Of a stretch of DNA of 64,000 nucleotides, positions 1 through 9,304 are shown piece by piece. The position numbers and the translations under genes are program-made. The stretch spans positions 4,665,001 through 4,729,000 of the forward strand of contig NZ_LT607413.1 in assembly GCF_900091495.1 (NCBI RefSeq), in the 5' to 3' direction. Positions within the stretch are counted from its first letter, which is position 1. Every line of letters begins with the position of its first letter. The notes beneath the pieces were generated by a model. The model worked only from the letters and a program-made list of their open reading frames with translations. It had not been told where the DNA came from and searched no databases. This DNA is from Micromonospora echinospora. Its GTDB lineage: Bacteria > Actinomycetota > Actinomycetes > Mycobacteriales > Micromonosporaceae.

Positions 1-1
1 G

Positions 2-895
2 GGCAGGGCGGCGCTGAGCGAGAACAAGAAGGCCGAACGGAAGCTCGGCTGGCTGCTGTGCGCGCCGGCCGCGCTGGTCATGGTCGCGGTGACCGCGTAC
101 CCGATCCTCTACTCGGTCTGGCTGTCGTTGCAGCGCTTCGACCTGCGGTTCCCCGACGAGCGGGAGTTCGTGGGGCTGGAGAACTACGCCACCGTGCTGA
201 CCAACGAGTTCTGGTGGACGGCGTTCGGGGTGACCATGCTGATCACGGTGGTCACCGTGGCGATCGAACTGGTGCTCGGTATGGGTCTGGCGATCCTGAT
301 GCACCGGACGCTGGTCGGCCGGGGCATCGTCCGGACCTCCGCGCTGATCCCGTACGGGATCGTCACGGTGGTGGCCGCGTTCTCCTGGCGGTACGCCTGG
401 ACGCCGGGCACCGGCTACCTGGCGAACCTGTTCGGTGAGGGCGCGCCGCTGACCGAGCGGGCCAGCTCGCTGGCGATCATCATGCTCGCCGAGATCTGGA
501 AGACCACGCCGTTCATGGCGCTGCTGCTGATGGCCGGGCTGGCGCTGGTGCCGGAGGACCTGCTCAAGGCGGCCTCCACCGACGGCGCGACCGCCTGGCA
601 GCGGTTCACCAAGGTGATGCTGCCGGTGATGAAGCCGGCGATCCTGGTCGCCCTGCTGTTCCGCACGCTGGACGCGTTCCGGGTCTTCGACAACATCTAC
701 GTGCTCACCGCGGGCGGCAACGAGACCTCGTCGGTGTCGATGCTGACCTACAACAACCTGATGCGGGGGCTGAACCTCGGCATCGGGTCGACGATGTCGG
801 TGCTGATCTTCCTCACCGTGGCGGTCATCGCCTTCGTCTTCGTGAAGCTGTTCGGTACCGCTGCCCCCGGCAGCGACGAGGGGGAGAGGCGCTGA
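2..895 (+). CDS. sugA: Trehalose/disaccharide ABC importer permease SugA (5' end outside window)
   Basis: Inner-membrane permease of the MalF type in a binding-protein-dependent carbohydrate importer. The frame is open from the first base, so the start lies upstream. About six hydrophobic segments are visible, and the cytoplasmic EAA loop reads [17 protein letters not shown] near position 560. From memory the protein closely follows mycobacterial SugA of the LpqY-SugABC trehalose importer, including [19 protein letters not shown] and [16 protein letters not shown]. The stop is one base before the sugB ATG, so the two are translationally linked. The substrate-binding lipoprotein would be upstream and is not seen. 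Substrate assignment to trehalose is by similarity only. Confidence 0.8.
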   Translation, partial: GRAALSENKKAERKLGWLLCAPAALVMVAVTAYPILYSVWLSLQRFDLRFPDEREFVGLENYATVLTNEFWWTAFGVTMLITVVTVAIELVLGMGLAILMHRTLVGRGIVRTSALIPYGIVTVVAAFSWRYAWTPGTGYLANLFGEGAPLTERASSLAIIMLAEIWKTTPFMALLLMAGLALVPEDLLKAASTDGATAWQRFTKVMLPVMKPAILVALLFRTLDAFRVFDNIYVLTAGGNETSSVSMLTYNNLMRGLNLGIGSTMSVLIFLTVAVIAFVFVKLFGTAAPGSDEGERR

Positions 896-896
896 G

Positions 897-1730
897 ATGG
901 CCGACACCACCACCCGTGCGAAGCTGCGCTGGGGCCTGCTGGACGTCATCGTCGTCGTCTTCGCGTTGATCCCGGTGCTGTGGATCGTGTCGCTGTCGTT
1001 GAAGACCCCGGCGACGCTCACCGACGGGAAGTTCATCCCCCGGGAATGGACCCTGGAGAACTACCGGACGATCTTCCAGACCGACCAGTTCGTCCGGGCC
1101 CTGGTCAACTCGATCGGGATCGCCCTGATCGCCACGTTCATCGCGGTGGTTCTCGGCGCGATGGCCGCGTACGCGATCTCCCGGCTGGACTTCCCGGGCA
1201 AGCGGCTGCTGGTCGGGGTGTCCCTGCTGATCGCGATGTTCCCGCAGGTGTCCCTGGTGTCGCCGCTGTTCGAGATCGAACGGCAGCTCGGCATCTTCGA
1301 CACCTGGCCGGGGCTGATCCTGCCGTACATCACGTTCGCGTTGCCGCTGGCGATCTACACGCTGTCGGCGTTCTTCAAGCAGATCCCGTGGGACCTGGAG
1401 AAGGCGGCGAAGATGGACGGCGCCACGCAGGGGCAGGCGTTCCGGCGGGTCATCGCCCCGCTGGCCGCGCCGGGGCTGTTCACCACGGCGATCCTGGTCT
1501 TCATCTTCTGCTGGAACGACTTCCTCTTCGCCATCTCGCTGACCTCCACCGAGCGGTCCCGGACGGTGCCGGTCGCGCTCTCCTTCTTCACCGGCGAGTC
1601 GCAGTTCGAGGACCCCACCGGGGCGATCTGCGCCGCCGCCGTGATGATCACCATTCCGATCATCCTCTTCGTCCTCTTCTTCCAGCGCCGCATCGTCTCC
1701 GGCCTGACCAACGGCGCCGTCAAGGGATAG
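897..1730 (+). CDS. sugB: Trehalose/disaccharide ABC importer permease SugB
   Basis: MalG-type second permease, 277 residues, the normal family size. It has an N-terminal membrane segment, five further hydrophobic stretches and an EAA loop ([18 protein letters not shown]) that docks the ATPase. The C-terminus [14 protein letters not shown] is typical of the SugB group and resembles the MalG tail. ATG follows the sugA stop by one base. It would form a heterodimeric channel with SugA, powered by the SugC-like ATPase just downstream. The trehalose substrate is inferred from similarity to SugABC. Confidence 0.82.
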   Translation: MADTTTRAKLRWGLLDVIVVVFALIPVLWIVSLSLKTPATLTDGKFIPREWTLENYRTIFQTDQFVRALVNSIGIALIATFIAVVLGAMAAYAISRLDFPGKRLLVGVSLLIAMFPQVSLVSPLFEIERQLGIFDTWPGLILPYITFALPLAIYTLSAFFKQIPWDLEKAAKMDGATQGQAFRRVIAPLAAPGLFTTAILVFIFCWNDFLFAISLTSTERSRTVPVALSFFTGESQFEDPTGAICAAAVMITIPIILFVLFFQRRIVSGLTNGAVKG

Positions 1731-1741
1731 GTGAACAACTC

Positions 1742-2947
1742 GTGGCTGAGATCGTGCTCGACAAGGTCAGCAAGAAGTTCCCGGACGGCACCGTGGCCGT
1801 CTCCGACGTCGACCTGGAGATCGCCGACGGTGAGTTCGTGATCCTGGTCGGTCCCTCCGGCTGTGGGAAGTCCACCACGCTCAACATGATCGCCGGGCTG
1901 GAGGACATCAGCTCCGGTGAGCTGCGCATCGCCGGCCAGCGGGTGAACGACAAGGCCCCCCGGGACCGGGACATCGCGATGGTGTTCCAGTCGTACGCGC
2001 TGTACCCGAACATGACCGTCCGGGAGAACATGGCCTTCCCGCTGCGGCTGGCGAAGCTGGACAAGCGGACCATCGACCAGAAGGTCGAGGAGGCGGCGAA
2101 GGTCCTGGAGCTGACCGCGCTGCTGGACCGCAAGCCGGCCAACCTCTCCGGCGGCCAGCGGCAGCGGGTGGCGATGGGCCGGGCCATCGTCCGGCAGCCG
2201 AAGGCGTTCCTGATGGACGAGCCGCTGTCCAACCTGGACGCCAAGCTGCGGGTGCAGATGCGCACCGTGGTCTCCCGGTTGCAGAAGCAGCTCGCCACCA
2301 CCACCGTCTACGTTACCCACGACCAGACCGAGGCGATGACCCTCGGGGACCGCGTGGTGATCATGCGCGGCGGGGCGATCCAGCAGGTGGGGCCGCCGCA
2401 GGAGCTCTACGACCACCCCCGCAACCTCTTCGTCGCCGGGTTCATCGGCTCGCCGTCGATGAACTTCCTGCACGCGGCGGTGGAGGAGGGCAGGCTGCGG
2501 ACCGCGCTGGGTGACGTGCCGCTCGGCGACCGGATGCGGCGGGAACTGGAGGGCGCCGACGCTCCCCGGGAACTGATCCTCGGCATCCGGCCGGAGCACT
2601 TCGAGGACGCCGAACTCGTCGACGACGACACCCGTCAGCGGGGCATGGAGTTCGAGGCGCCGGTCGACATCGTCGAGTCGATGGGCTCGGACAAGTACGT
2701 CTACTTCACTGTCGAGGGGGAACGGGCCAGCGCGGCCGAGCTGGAGGAGCTGGCCGCCGACACCGGCGCGGACTTCGCGGGCGCCGGCTCCAGCCTGGTG
2801 ACCCGGCTGTCGGCCGAGTCGACGGTGACCGAGGGCGAGGACCGGCGGGTCTGGTTCAACCTGGAGAAGATCCACCTCTTCGACCCGACGAACGGGCGCA
2901 ACCTCACCCTGCACGAGGGCCGCTCGGCCGGCGCGCTCGGCGGCTGA
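1742..2947 (+). CDS. sugC: Sugar ABC importer ATPase SugC/MsmK type
   Basis: Cytosolic ATPase of the MalK/MsmK/SugC family, 401 residues. Walker A GPSGCGKST is at residues 37-45, the signature LSGGQRQR near 135, Walker B FLMDEP near 155 and the switch histidine in YVTHDQTEAM. The C-terminal 120 residues form the TOBE/regulatory region (GIRPEHF). The frame is open far upstream inside sugB; I chose GTG at 1742, 11 bases after the sugB stop, because the protein then begins at the conserved MAEIVLDKVSKKF. It completes the sugABC operon. A strong hairpin follows the stop. Confidence 0.85.
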   Translation: MAEIVLDKVSKKFPDGTVAVSDVDLEIADGEFVILVGPSGCGKSTTLNMIAGLEDISSGELRIAGQRVNDKAPRDRDIAMVFQSYALYPNMTVRENMAFPLRLAKLDKRTIDQKVEEAAKVLELTALLDRKPANLSGGQRQRVAMGRAIVRQPKAFLMDEPLSNLDAKLRVQMRTVVSRLQKQLATTTVYVTHDQTEAMTLGDRVVIMRGGAIQQVGPPQELYDHPRNLFVAGFIGSPSMNFLHAAVEEGRLRTALGDVPLGDRMRRELEGADAPRELILGIRPEHFEDAELVDDDTRQRGMEFEAPVDIVESMGSDKYVYFTVEGERASAAELEELAADTGADFAGAGSSLVTRLSAESTVTEGEDRRVWFNLEKIHLFDPTNGRNLTLHEGRSAGALGG

Positions 2948-2956
2948 GGTGCCTGC

Positions 2957-2998
2957 AGGGGCCCCCTGCTCGGCAAAAAGCGGTAACAGGGGGCCCCT
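2957..2998 (+). terminator. Strong hairpin after sugC, possible dispersed repeat
   Basis: Two perfect 12-base arms, AGGGGCCCCCTG at 2957-2968 and its complement at 2987-2998, enclose an 18-base loop that contains a run of five A. There is no T-tract, as is usual for terminators in high-GC actinobacteria. It sits ten bases after the sugC stop and before a convergent gene, so it could end transcription from both sides. I recall similar AGGGGCCCC hairpins recurring in Micromonospora intergenic DNA, which I cannot confirm here. Confidence 0.6.
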
Positions 2999-3039
2999 CC
3001 TCACACCTCTCCCGGCGCTCGGGAGCGGTGCTCAGGCGC

Positions 3040-3786
3040 TCAGGCGCGTCGGCGGGCCGGTTCCGGGACGTCGGCGTCGATTCGCTCCCGGCGTACCTGC
3101 TCGTCGATCGGCTGGTCCTCGACGACCTCGTCCCGGGCCAGCCGGACCCGCTCGACCGGGACCTGGTCCTTGCGTGTCACCGGGTGCTCACGCCGCAGCG
3201 TCAGCTCCCGCTCCGCCTCGCCGATGTCCGGGCGCACGTCCCGGTCGGTCGAGGTGACCGGCATACGTTCCACCCGCACCTCGTCGTGCTCGACCGGGAC
3301 GGTGGTGTGCACGTCCTCGGTGACGACGTACTTGTGCAGTCGGGCGCTGCCCGCCGGCTCGCTCTCCGTGCCGACCCGCAGCCGCTCCTCGGAGCGGACG
3401 AGCTCCTGCTGGTCCTGCCGCTGGCGGCGCCCCTGCGGCCGGGGCGGAGGCTTCGGCTTGGGAGTCGGCTGGCCCATGCTGTAGTGCGCGTAGAGCTGGG
3501 CGATCTGGTCCGCGCCCAACGGCTGGTCCGTGCCGGTGTCGACCGTCGGCGCGCTCTTGACGGTCGCCTTGTCGTACGGCACGGAGAGGCGGCCCTCCTC
3601 CATCCGGGCCGTGGTGAGCGGGGCCATCGACTCGTGATGCCCCATGACACCCGTCTTCACGCTGACCCAGGTGGGCTCCCCGGCGGCGTCGGCCCACACC
3701 TGGCCCACGCTGCCGATCCGGGCGCCCGACCGGTCCTGGACGTCCTGGCCGTACAGCGAGCGGATCTGCTGTTCGGTGAGATTCAT
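3040..3786 (-). CDS. PRC-barrel and DUF2382 domain protein
   Basis: About 248 residues. The N-terminal part (residues 1 to about 110) is a PRC-barrel-like domain (SLYGQDVQDRSGARIGSVGQVW). A proline/glutamine-rich linker follows, and then a charged DUF2382 domain (VRSEERLRVGTE, LHKYVVTEDV) rich in arginine and glutamate. Such proteins are soluble and common in actinobacteria with stress or general-stress regulons; the molecular role is unknown. The open frame extends 38 codons upstream, but ATG at 3786 has a GAAGGAGGA ribosome site 7 bases before it and starts the conserved domain, so I prefer it. Confidence 0.8.
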   Translation of the reverse strand: MNLTEQQIRSLYGQDVQDRSGARIGSVGQVWADAAGEPTWVSVKTGVMGHHESMAPLTTARMEEGRLSVPYDKATVKSAPTVDTGTDQPLGADQIAQLYAHYSMGQPTPKPKPPPRPQGRRQRQDQQELVRSEERLRVGTESEPAGSARLHKYVVTEDVHTTVPVEHDEVRVERMPVTSTDRDVRPDIGEAERELTLRREHPVTRKDQVPVERVRLARDEVVEDQPIDEQVRRERIDADVPEPARRRA

Positions 3787-4065
3787 GGTCGTCCTCCTTC
3801 TCGGGTTCACGGCCCGCGTACCCGACGGGGTTCGGCCCACACCCACCGCCGCCGGCCCGGTTCGCGGAAGCCGCGCCGCCCCGCTGTCGGGCCTCACCAC
3901 CGGCGGGCCGCACCGCCGACGCCCCGCCGTCCCGCCGCCGCGTCATTTCCGCTGTCGCGTCGGCGGTGCGGGGTGCCGCGAGAGTCCCGGTTGAGGCATG
4001 AGTGCGGCCTGAGCGGGGACTCGCCGCGCTGACGTGTTCGTGACGTGTGCGACGAGAGGACTGAC

Positions 4066-4461
4066 ATGACGACCTCCAAGCGTCCCGTCCGGGCCGGCAC
4101 CGCGCCGCCCGACCAACCGGTACGTGGCGGCCCGACGGAGGCCAAGACCAGCGCCGCAGCGACGTTCGCCCTGGTCTTCGGCGTCGCCGCCCTGATCAGT
4201 GTGTTGACCGCGATCCTCGCCTCGGTCGGCCTGGTGCTCGGCATCATCGGCATCGTGCTCGGCGTGGTCGGGTTGCGGATGGCCACCCGACCCGGGGTGA
4301 CCGGGCGCGGTGTCGCCATCGGCGGCCTGGTGCTGAGCATCCTGGCGGTAGTGCTCGGACTGGCGTTGGCCGCCGGGGTCAGCACCTTCATCAACAACGA
4401 GGGGGCGGTCGACCGGCTGGAACGGCAGGTGTCGGACCTGCGGGACAAGCTGCCCCGCTGA
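4066..4461 (+). CDS. Small DUF4190-type membrane protein
   Basis: 131 residues. After about 25 polar residues come two long glycine/valine/leucine-rich membrane segments separated by a short basic loop (RMATRPGVTGRG), the pattern of DUF4190 proteins. A short C-terminal tail (residues about 105-131) looks helical and faces one side of the membrane. ATG at 4066 has GAGAGGA upstream; an in-frame start seven codons earlier is less likely. No enzymatic motif is present. Function unknown; it is a single gene between the PRC-barrel gene and the ligase-like gene. Confidence 0.7.
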   Translation: MTTSKRPVRAGTAPPDQPVRGGPTEAKTSAAATFALVFGVAALISVLTAILASVGLVLGIIGIVLGVVGLRMATRPGVTGRGVAIGGLVLSILAVVLGLALAAGVSTFINNEGAVDRLERQVSDLRDKLPR

Positions 4462-4554
4462 GCCGGGGCGGCGCCAGACCACCGGGCGGACCGCACTGCT
4501 GTCGGGCGGGCGGCACTGTCGTGGCGGCGTCCGGGACGGGATAGGTTGCCTCCT

Positions 4555-5874
4555 GTGACCGCTCCCCGCCCGACGCCGCCACTCGGGGCTCGGCCCCCGG
4601 TCGGCCCCGCCGCCGACCCGTCCAGCCGCCCCGGCCTGCCGGTCTGGCCGCTGTACCTGATGTTCGGGTTGGCGCTGGTCTGGTGGCTGCTCGGGGGGCT
4701 CTACCTGCTCTGGGCGCCGCTGGCGGTGGTGCTGGCGGCGGTCCTGCTGGTCCACGGCCGGGTGCGTCTGCCCACCGGGTCCGCGCTCTGGATCCTGCTG
4801 GTGGCGCTCATGGCGCTCAGTTTCCTCCGGCTCGGCGGCAACGGTCTGGTCGGGTACGTCCTGCGGTTCGGGTTCGTCGTGGCGGCGTTCATCGTCTACC
4901 TCTACGTGTACAACGCCGCGCGCAGCGGGGTGTCGTGGCAGGCGTTGTTCCACCCGTTCTGCCTGTTCTGGCTGACGGTGGTGGCCCTGGGGTGGCTCGC
5001 GGTGATCGCCCCGAAGCTCTCCCTGACCACCCCGGTCGAGATGCTGCTGCCCCGGAGCATCTCCGGGGAGCGGATGGTCCAGGCTCTGACCCACATCAAG
5101 GCGACCGAGCACAATCCGCTGAGTCGTAACCCGTACTACCGGACGGCCGCGCCGTACCCGTACACCAACAACTGGGGCACCGGGTTCGCGGTGATGGTGC
5201 CCTGCGTGCTGGCGTACATCACGTCGTTCCGGCGTGGTCTGATGCGGACGGCGCTGATCGTGTCGCTGCCGTTGGCGCTGGTGCCGGCCTTCCTCACCCT
5301 GAACCGGGGCATGTTCGTGGGGGTCGGCATCGGCCTGTGCTACGTCGGTGTGCGCGCGTTGCTCCGGGGCGACGTGCGCATCATCGCCTCGATCGGAGCG
5401 GTGGCGGTCCTGGCCGCCCTGGTGACGTTCTTCGTGCCGGTCGGCGACCTGATCAGCAACCGGGTGGAGAACACCGACTCGACCACCGACCGGTTGGACA
5501 TCTACCGCCGGACGCTCGCCGCCGTCGCGGAGTCACCGCTGCTGGGTTACGGCGCCCCGCAGTTCGTGGACACCATCAAGGTGGCGGAACCGCTGGGGAC
5601 GCAGGGCCAGATCTGGCTGATCATGTACAGCCACGGCGTCCCGGCGTTCCTCGCGCTGGTGCTGTTCTTTCTCGTCGTGGCCCGGCGGCTGGCCACCGCC
5701 GTGACGCCCGGGGGTGTCTGGCTCAGCGCCGTGCCCGTGGTGGCGCTGGGGGTGACCCCGTTCTACGGCTACACCGACATCAACCTGTCGGTGATGTTCT
5801 TCGCCATCGGCCTGGCGATGGCGGCCGTCGACGGCCCGGTCAACCGCCCCACGCTCTGGCCGACCCGCACCTGA
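4555..5874 (+). CDS. O-antigen ligase/polymerase-like (Wzy_C) membrane protein
   Basis: About 439 residues with ten or so hydrophobic segments. A large extracytoplasmic stretch around residues 150-215 precedes a Wzy_C-like loop containing RLDIYRRTLAAVAESPLLGYG, the usual arginine-rich motif and PLLGYG turn of O-antigen ligase-family proteins. Such proteins polymerise or transfer lipid-linked glycans at the outer face of the membrane. No glycosyltransferase genes adjoin it, so the glycan is unknown. The start is uncertain: GTG at 4555 or TTG at 4546 share the same frame and neither has a strong ribosome site. Confidence 0.72.
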   Translation: MTAPRPTPPLGARPPVGPAADPSSRPGLPVWPLYLMFGLALVWWLLGGLYLLWAPLAVVLAAVLLVHGRVRLPTGSALWILLVALMALSFLRLGGNGLVGYVLRFGFVVAAFIVYLYVYNAARSGVSWQALFHPFCLFWLTVVALGWLAVIAPKLSLTTPVEMLLPRSISGERMVQALTHIKATEHNPLSRNPYYRTAAPYPYTNNWGTGFAVMVPCVLAYITSFRRGLMRTALIVSLPLALVPAFLTLNRGMFVGVGIGLCYVGVRALLRGDVRIIASIGAVAVLAALVTFFVPVGDLISNRVENTDSTTDRLDIYRRTLAAVAESPLLGYGAPQFVDTIKVAEPLGTQGQIWLIMYSHGVPAFLALVLFFLVVARRLATAVTPGGVWLSAVPVVALGVTPFYGYTDINLSVMFFAIGLAMAAVDGPVNRPTLWPTRT

Positions 5875-6137
5875 CCGTGGACGTACCGGACGCGTCCCGC
5901 ACGGGTGGCGTGCCCCCTGATCGCGCTACGCCAGCACAGGGCTGACGGAGCGCGATCCCCCGTTCAGGTTCGCCGGCCCCGGCCGGTGACGGACGTCGAC
6001 CGGCGCCGATGGAAAAAGCATCACGCCGGACGGGTCGGCCGGCCGTCGCGCGGGGCGGAACTTGCGGAAAACTTGAGCACAAATCAATCGATGGCGGTCA
6101 AGGTGGCGGCTGGGGTCGTCAAGATGGCGGCGGGGTC

Positions 6138-6638
6138 CTAGAGCCGCTGGTACATCACCAGAAGGTCGACGTAGCGGTCGTCGGGAAGCCGGAAGCCCTC
6201 CGGTATCCGGCCGACCACCTCGAAACCGAGCGACCGCCACAGCCCGACGGCCCGGGTGTTGGTCGACACCACCGCGTTGAACTGCATGCCCCGGTAGCCC
6301 TCGGCGCGGGCCAGGTCGAGCACGTGCGTGCCGAGGGCCCGGCCGACGCCCCGACCGGCGGCGAACGGCGCGACCATGAAACTGGCGTTGGCCACGTGCG
6401 CCCCCGGCCCGCCCTGGTTCGGCAGGAGCTTGGCCGAGCCGAGCACCGTGCCGTCCGGGTCGACCGCGACGACCGTCCGGGCGGGTGGTGGCGGCATCCA
6501 GAGCGGGCGGGCCTGCTCCTCGGTCACGTCGCGGGGCCAGGTGTACGTCTCCCCGGCCGCGACGATCTCCCGCAGGAAGGGCCAGATCCGCGGCCAGTCG
6601 CCGATGGTGGCGTCCCTGATCAGCACGGCGTCGAGCAT
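6138..6638 (-). CDS. GNAT-family N-acetyltransferase
   Basis: 166 residues forming one GNAT fold. IRDATIGDWPRIW is the first strand/helix, and the acetyl-CoA pyrophosphate-binding segment is AGRGVGRALGTHVL, matching the R/Q-x-x-G-x-G/A signature. NAVVSTNTRAVGLWRSLGFEVVGRIPEGF is the typical C-terminal half with the N-x-x-A-x-x-L-W/Y element. It transfers acetyl from acetyl-CoA to an unknown amine. I chose ATG at 6638 because the domain starts directly after it; a start 14 codons upstream is possible. It faces wrbA tail to tail across no operon link. Confidence 0.82.
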   Translation of the reverse strand: MLDAVLIRDATIGDWPRIWPFLREIVAAGETYTWPRDVTEEQARPLWMPPPPARTVVAVDPDGTVLGSAKLLPNQGGPGAHVANASFMVAPFAAGRGVGRALGTHVLDLARAEGYRGMQFNAVVSTNTRAVGLWRSLGFEVVGRIPEGFRLPDDRYVDLLVMYQRL

Positions 6639-6727
6639 GCCAGCCCGACCCGGTGACCCGCGCGGTGTTTTACGCCGCAACCAGCGGGTAGTCGCCGGAG
6701 CTGATCAGCAGAAGGAGGAGACCCCCG

Positions 6728-7345
6728 ATGGACGGTCAGGTCAAGGTCGCGGTGATCTACTACAGCGCGACGGGCATCACCTACCAGATGGCGCAGGCGG
6801 CGTGCGAGGCCGCCGGTGAGGCCGGTGCCGAGGTGCGGCTGCGCAAGGTGCGCGAGCTGGCGCCCGAGGAGGCGATCCGGTCGAACTCCGGCTGGCACGC
6901 CCACCACCTGGAAACCCAGGACGTGCCCGAGGCGCAGCTCGACGACCTCTCCTGGGCCGACGTGGTGATCTTCGGCTCGCCCACTCGGTACGGCATGGTC
7001 GCCGCGCAGCTCAAGCAGTTCATCGACACCAGCGGGCCGCTCTGGGCGCAGGGCGCGCTGGCCGACAAGGTCTACACCGGTTTCTGCACCACGGCGACCG
7101 CGCACGGCGGCCAGGAGGCGACGCTGCTGTCGCTGTACACCACCTTCTACCACTGGGGTGGGATCGTGGTGACCCCCGGCTACACCGACCCCAGCCAGTT
7201 CGTCTCCGGGAACCCCTACGGCGCCTCCCACACCAGCAACAACGGCGAGGTCGCCCCGGACCACGTCGCGCTGGCGGCCACGGCGCTCACCGCGAAGCGC
7301 GCGGTGCAGATCGCCACCCGGCTACGGCAGGGCACGGCGGGCTGA
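6728..7345 (+). CDS. wrbA: NAD(P)H:quinone oxidoreductase WrbA
   Basis: 205 residues, the usual WrbA size. The flavodoxin-fold FMN phosphate loop is YYSATGITYQMA (residues about 6-17), and GSPTRYGMVAAQLKQFID, with GGQEATLLSLYTTFYHWG, are family hallmarks. The enzyme reduces quinones by two electrons with NAD(P)H and FMN in the cytosol, avoiding semiquinone radicals. A GAAGGAGGAG ribosome site precedes ATG 6728. Gene order is convergent with the PhzE-like gene, and a long hairpin separates them. Confidence 0.9.
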   Translation: MDGQVKVAVIYYSATGITYQMAQAACEAAGEAGAEVRLRKVRELAPEEAIRSNSGWHAHHLETQDVPEAQLDDLSWADVVIFGSPTRYGMVAAQLKQFIDTSGPLWAQGALADKVYTGFCTTATAHGGQEATLLSLYTTFYHWGGIVVTPGYTDPSQFVSGNPYGASHTSNNGEVAPDHVALAATALTAKRAVQIATRLRQGTAG

Positions 7346-7350
7346 GCGGT

Positions 7351-7398
7351 GACCGGTGGCCCGGACGGGGGCTCTCGGCCCGTCCGGCACCACCGGTC
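7351..7398. terminator. Bidirectional hairpin between wrbA and the PhzE-like gene
   Basis: Two stacked 9-base stems (7351-7359 with 7390-7398, and 7361-7369 with 7379-7387) are interrupted by a one- versus two-base bulge and closed by a 9-base loop. It starts five bases after the wrbA stop and ends ten bases before the other gene's stop. No T-run is present. A bidirectional terminator is the natural reading. Confidence 0.7.
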
Positions 7399-7408
7399 GC
7401 GTCCTGCC

Positions 7409-9304
7409 CTACCCCCGGCGCGGCGACATATGCGCCGGCGCCGGCAGCAGATGACCGAGCAGGTCGGCCAGCACCGTCATGCCGTCGGCGCTGAGCACCG
7501 ACTCCGGGTGGAACTGCACCCCGGCCAGACACCGGCCGCGTACCGCGTGGACGGCCCCGTCCGCCCTGTCCCGGGCCACCTCCACCGGCCCGTACGCGGT
7601 GTCCAGCCGGTCGGTGTCGGCCAGCGCGGTGAACGTCGAGTAGAAGCCCACCCGCGCGACGGCGCCGAACAAGCCCACCTCCCGTTGGAGGCCCTGGTAG
7701 GGGGCCGCGCGCCGGTGCAGCCGGAACCCCAGCAGGCCACACAGGAGCTGGTGGCCCAGGCAGACCGCCAGGGTCGGCCGGCCGGCGTCCAGCAGGGTGC
7801 GCAGCGTGGTCCGCATCGCCACCATCTTGTCGCTGTCGACCCGCGGGTCACCGGGGCCGGGCCCGACCACCACCAGGTCGTGGCCGTCGACCGGGCCGGG
7901 CCGGTGCCACGGACGCAGCTCGACGCCGAGCCCGAGGGCGGTGAGCTGGTGGGCGAGCATGCCGGTGAAGGTGTCCTCCCCGTCGACGATCAACGCCCGC
8001 AGGCGGGGCGGGACGGGGGCCGGGGCGCGCTGGTCGAGCCAGAAGCGGGCCAGCCGGTCGTTGCGGGCGGCCAGCGCGGCGCGGACGTCGGTGTCGTCGG
8101 CGAGGCGGGTCACCGGCTCCGGGCCCGGGGCGGGGGTGTCCGGGCGCAGACCGAGCGCGGCGAGCACCCCGGCGGCCTTCGCGTGCGTCTCGGCCACCTC
8201 ACCGGCGGCCGTGGAGTGGCGCACCAGCGTCGCCCCGACCGGCACCCGCAGCTCGCCGTCCGGGGTGAACTCGGCGGTCCGGATGAGGATCGGCGCGTCC
8301 AGCGTCTGCCGCCCCCCGGCGTCCCGGCCGAGCAGCGCCAGCACCCCGGCGTAGTAGCGGCGGCCGGTGCGTTCGTGCCGGGCGATGACCCGGGCGGCGT
8401 TCTCGATCGGGCTGCCGGTGACGGTCGGGGCGAACATCGTCTCCCGCAGCACCTCGCGGACGTCCCGGGTGCCCCGGCCGGCGAGCAGGTACTCGGTGTG
8501 CGCGAGGTGGGTCATCTCCTTCAGGTACGGCCCGACGACCTGGCCGCCCTGCTCGGCGACGGTGGCCATCATCTTCAGTTCCTCGTCGAGCACCATGTAC
8601 AGCTCCTCGACCTCCTTGTCGTCGGTGAGGAACCGCAGCAGCGCGTCCCGGTCGGCGATCCCGCCGGTGTACCGGAAGGTGCCGCTGATCGGGTTCATCA
8701 TCACCAGCCCGTCGTCGACGCTGACGTGCCGTTCCGGGGTGGCGCCGACCAGGATCCGGGTGCCGGTGTGCACCAGGAAGGTCCAGTAGGCGCCCCGTTC
8801 GGCCACCAGCAGCCGGCGCAGCGCGGCCAGCGCGGCGGTCAGGGGCGGTCCCTGCACCCGGGCCCGCAGGGTGCGGTGGACGACGAAGTTCGCCCCCTCG
8901 CCGCGTCCGATCTCCTCGCGCAGCACCCGCTCGACGATCGCGGCGTACTCCTCGTCGTCGAGGTCGAACGCGGCTCCGGTGGTGACCACCGGGACGTCCG
9001 GCAGGGCGCGCAGCGCCTCGGTCAGGGTGCTGCGTCCCTCTCCGGTGATCTCCAGGCACTCCAGCGGGGCGCCGTCGTCGACGCAGGCGAAGCTCCGCTC
9101 GGTGATCTGCCGGTACGGCACCAGGGCGAGCGTGCGGGGGCCGGGGCCGCCGTCGGGCAGCGGGATGTCGGCGAGCCGCCCGACCGGGCGTACCGTGCCG
9201 GTGAACAGCTCCAGGTGGTCGCCGTCCGCGCGGCGCAGCAACGCGAACGGGCCGGGGTCGCCGCCGGCGGCCACGACGGCGGTCAGCGCGGTGAGGTCGG
9301 TCAT
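7409..9304 (-). CDS. PhzE-like anthranilate synthase family protein (fused synthase and glutamine amidotransferase)
   Basis: 631 residues in two domains. Residues 1 to about 420 form the chorismate-utilising domain (GTFRYTGG; HTEYLLAGRG; MFAPTVTGSPIENAARVI). The last motif matches PhzE-type ADIC synthases rather than TrpE, where GTxSGAPK is usual. Residues about 430-631 form a class I glutamine amidotransferase with the catalytic cysteine in AVCLGHQL and the histidine/glutamate in QFHPES. It likely converts chorismate and glutamine to 2-amino-2-desoxyisochorismate, or anthranilate. ATG 9304 has GAGGAGA upstream. No phenazine, trp or other chorismate gene is adjacent, so its pathway is open. 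Confidence 0.8.
   Translation of the reverse strand: MTDLTALTAVVAAGGDPGPFALLRRADGDHLELFTGTVRPVGRLADIPLPDGGPGPRTLALVPYRQITERSFACVDDGAPLECLEITGEGRSTLTEALRALPDVPVVTTGAAFDLDDEEYAAIVERVLREEIGRGEGANFVVHRTLRARVQGPPLTAALAALRRLLVAERGAYWTFLVHTGTRILVGATPERHVSVDDGLVMMNPISGTFRYTGGIADRDALLRFLTDDKEVEELYMVLDEELKMMATVAEQGGQVVGPYLKEMTHLAHTEYLLAGRGTRDVREVLRETMFAPTVTGSPIENAARVIARHERTGRRYYAGVLALLGRDAGGRQTLDAPILIRTAEFTPDGELRVPVGATLVRHSTAAGEVAETHAKAAGVLAALGLRPDTPAPGPEPVTRLADDTDVRAALAARNDRLARFWLDQRAPAPVPPRLRALIVDGEDTFTGMLAHQLTALGLGVELRPWHRPGPVDGHDLVVVGPGPGDPRVDSDKMVAMRTTLRTLLDAGRPTLAVCLGHQLLCGLLGFRLHRRAAPYQGLQREVGLFGAVARVGFYSTFTALADTDRLDTAYGPVEVARDRADGAVHAVRGRCLAGVQFHPESVLSADGMTVLADLLGHLLPAPAHMSPRRG

Noticed and set aside
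980..1741. In-frame upstream extension of the sugC frame
   Set aside because: It lies within sugB in another frame and gives no recognisable sequence; the ATPase starts at GTG 1742.
6081..6096. AATCGATGG near 6088, similar to the LacI operator
   Set aside because: It differs from the core, lies after the O-antigen ligase-like gene near no promoter of the regulon, and is likely chance.
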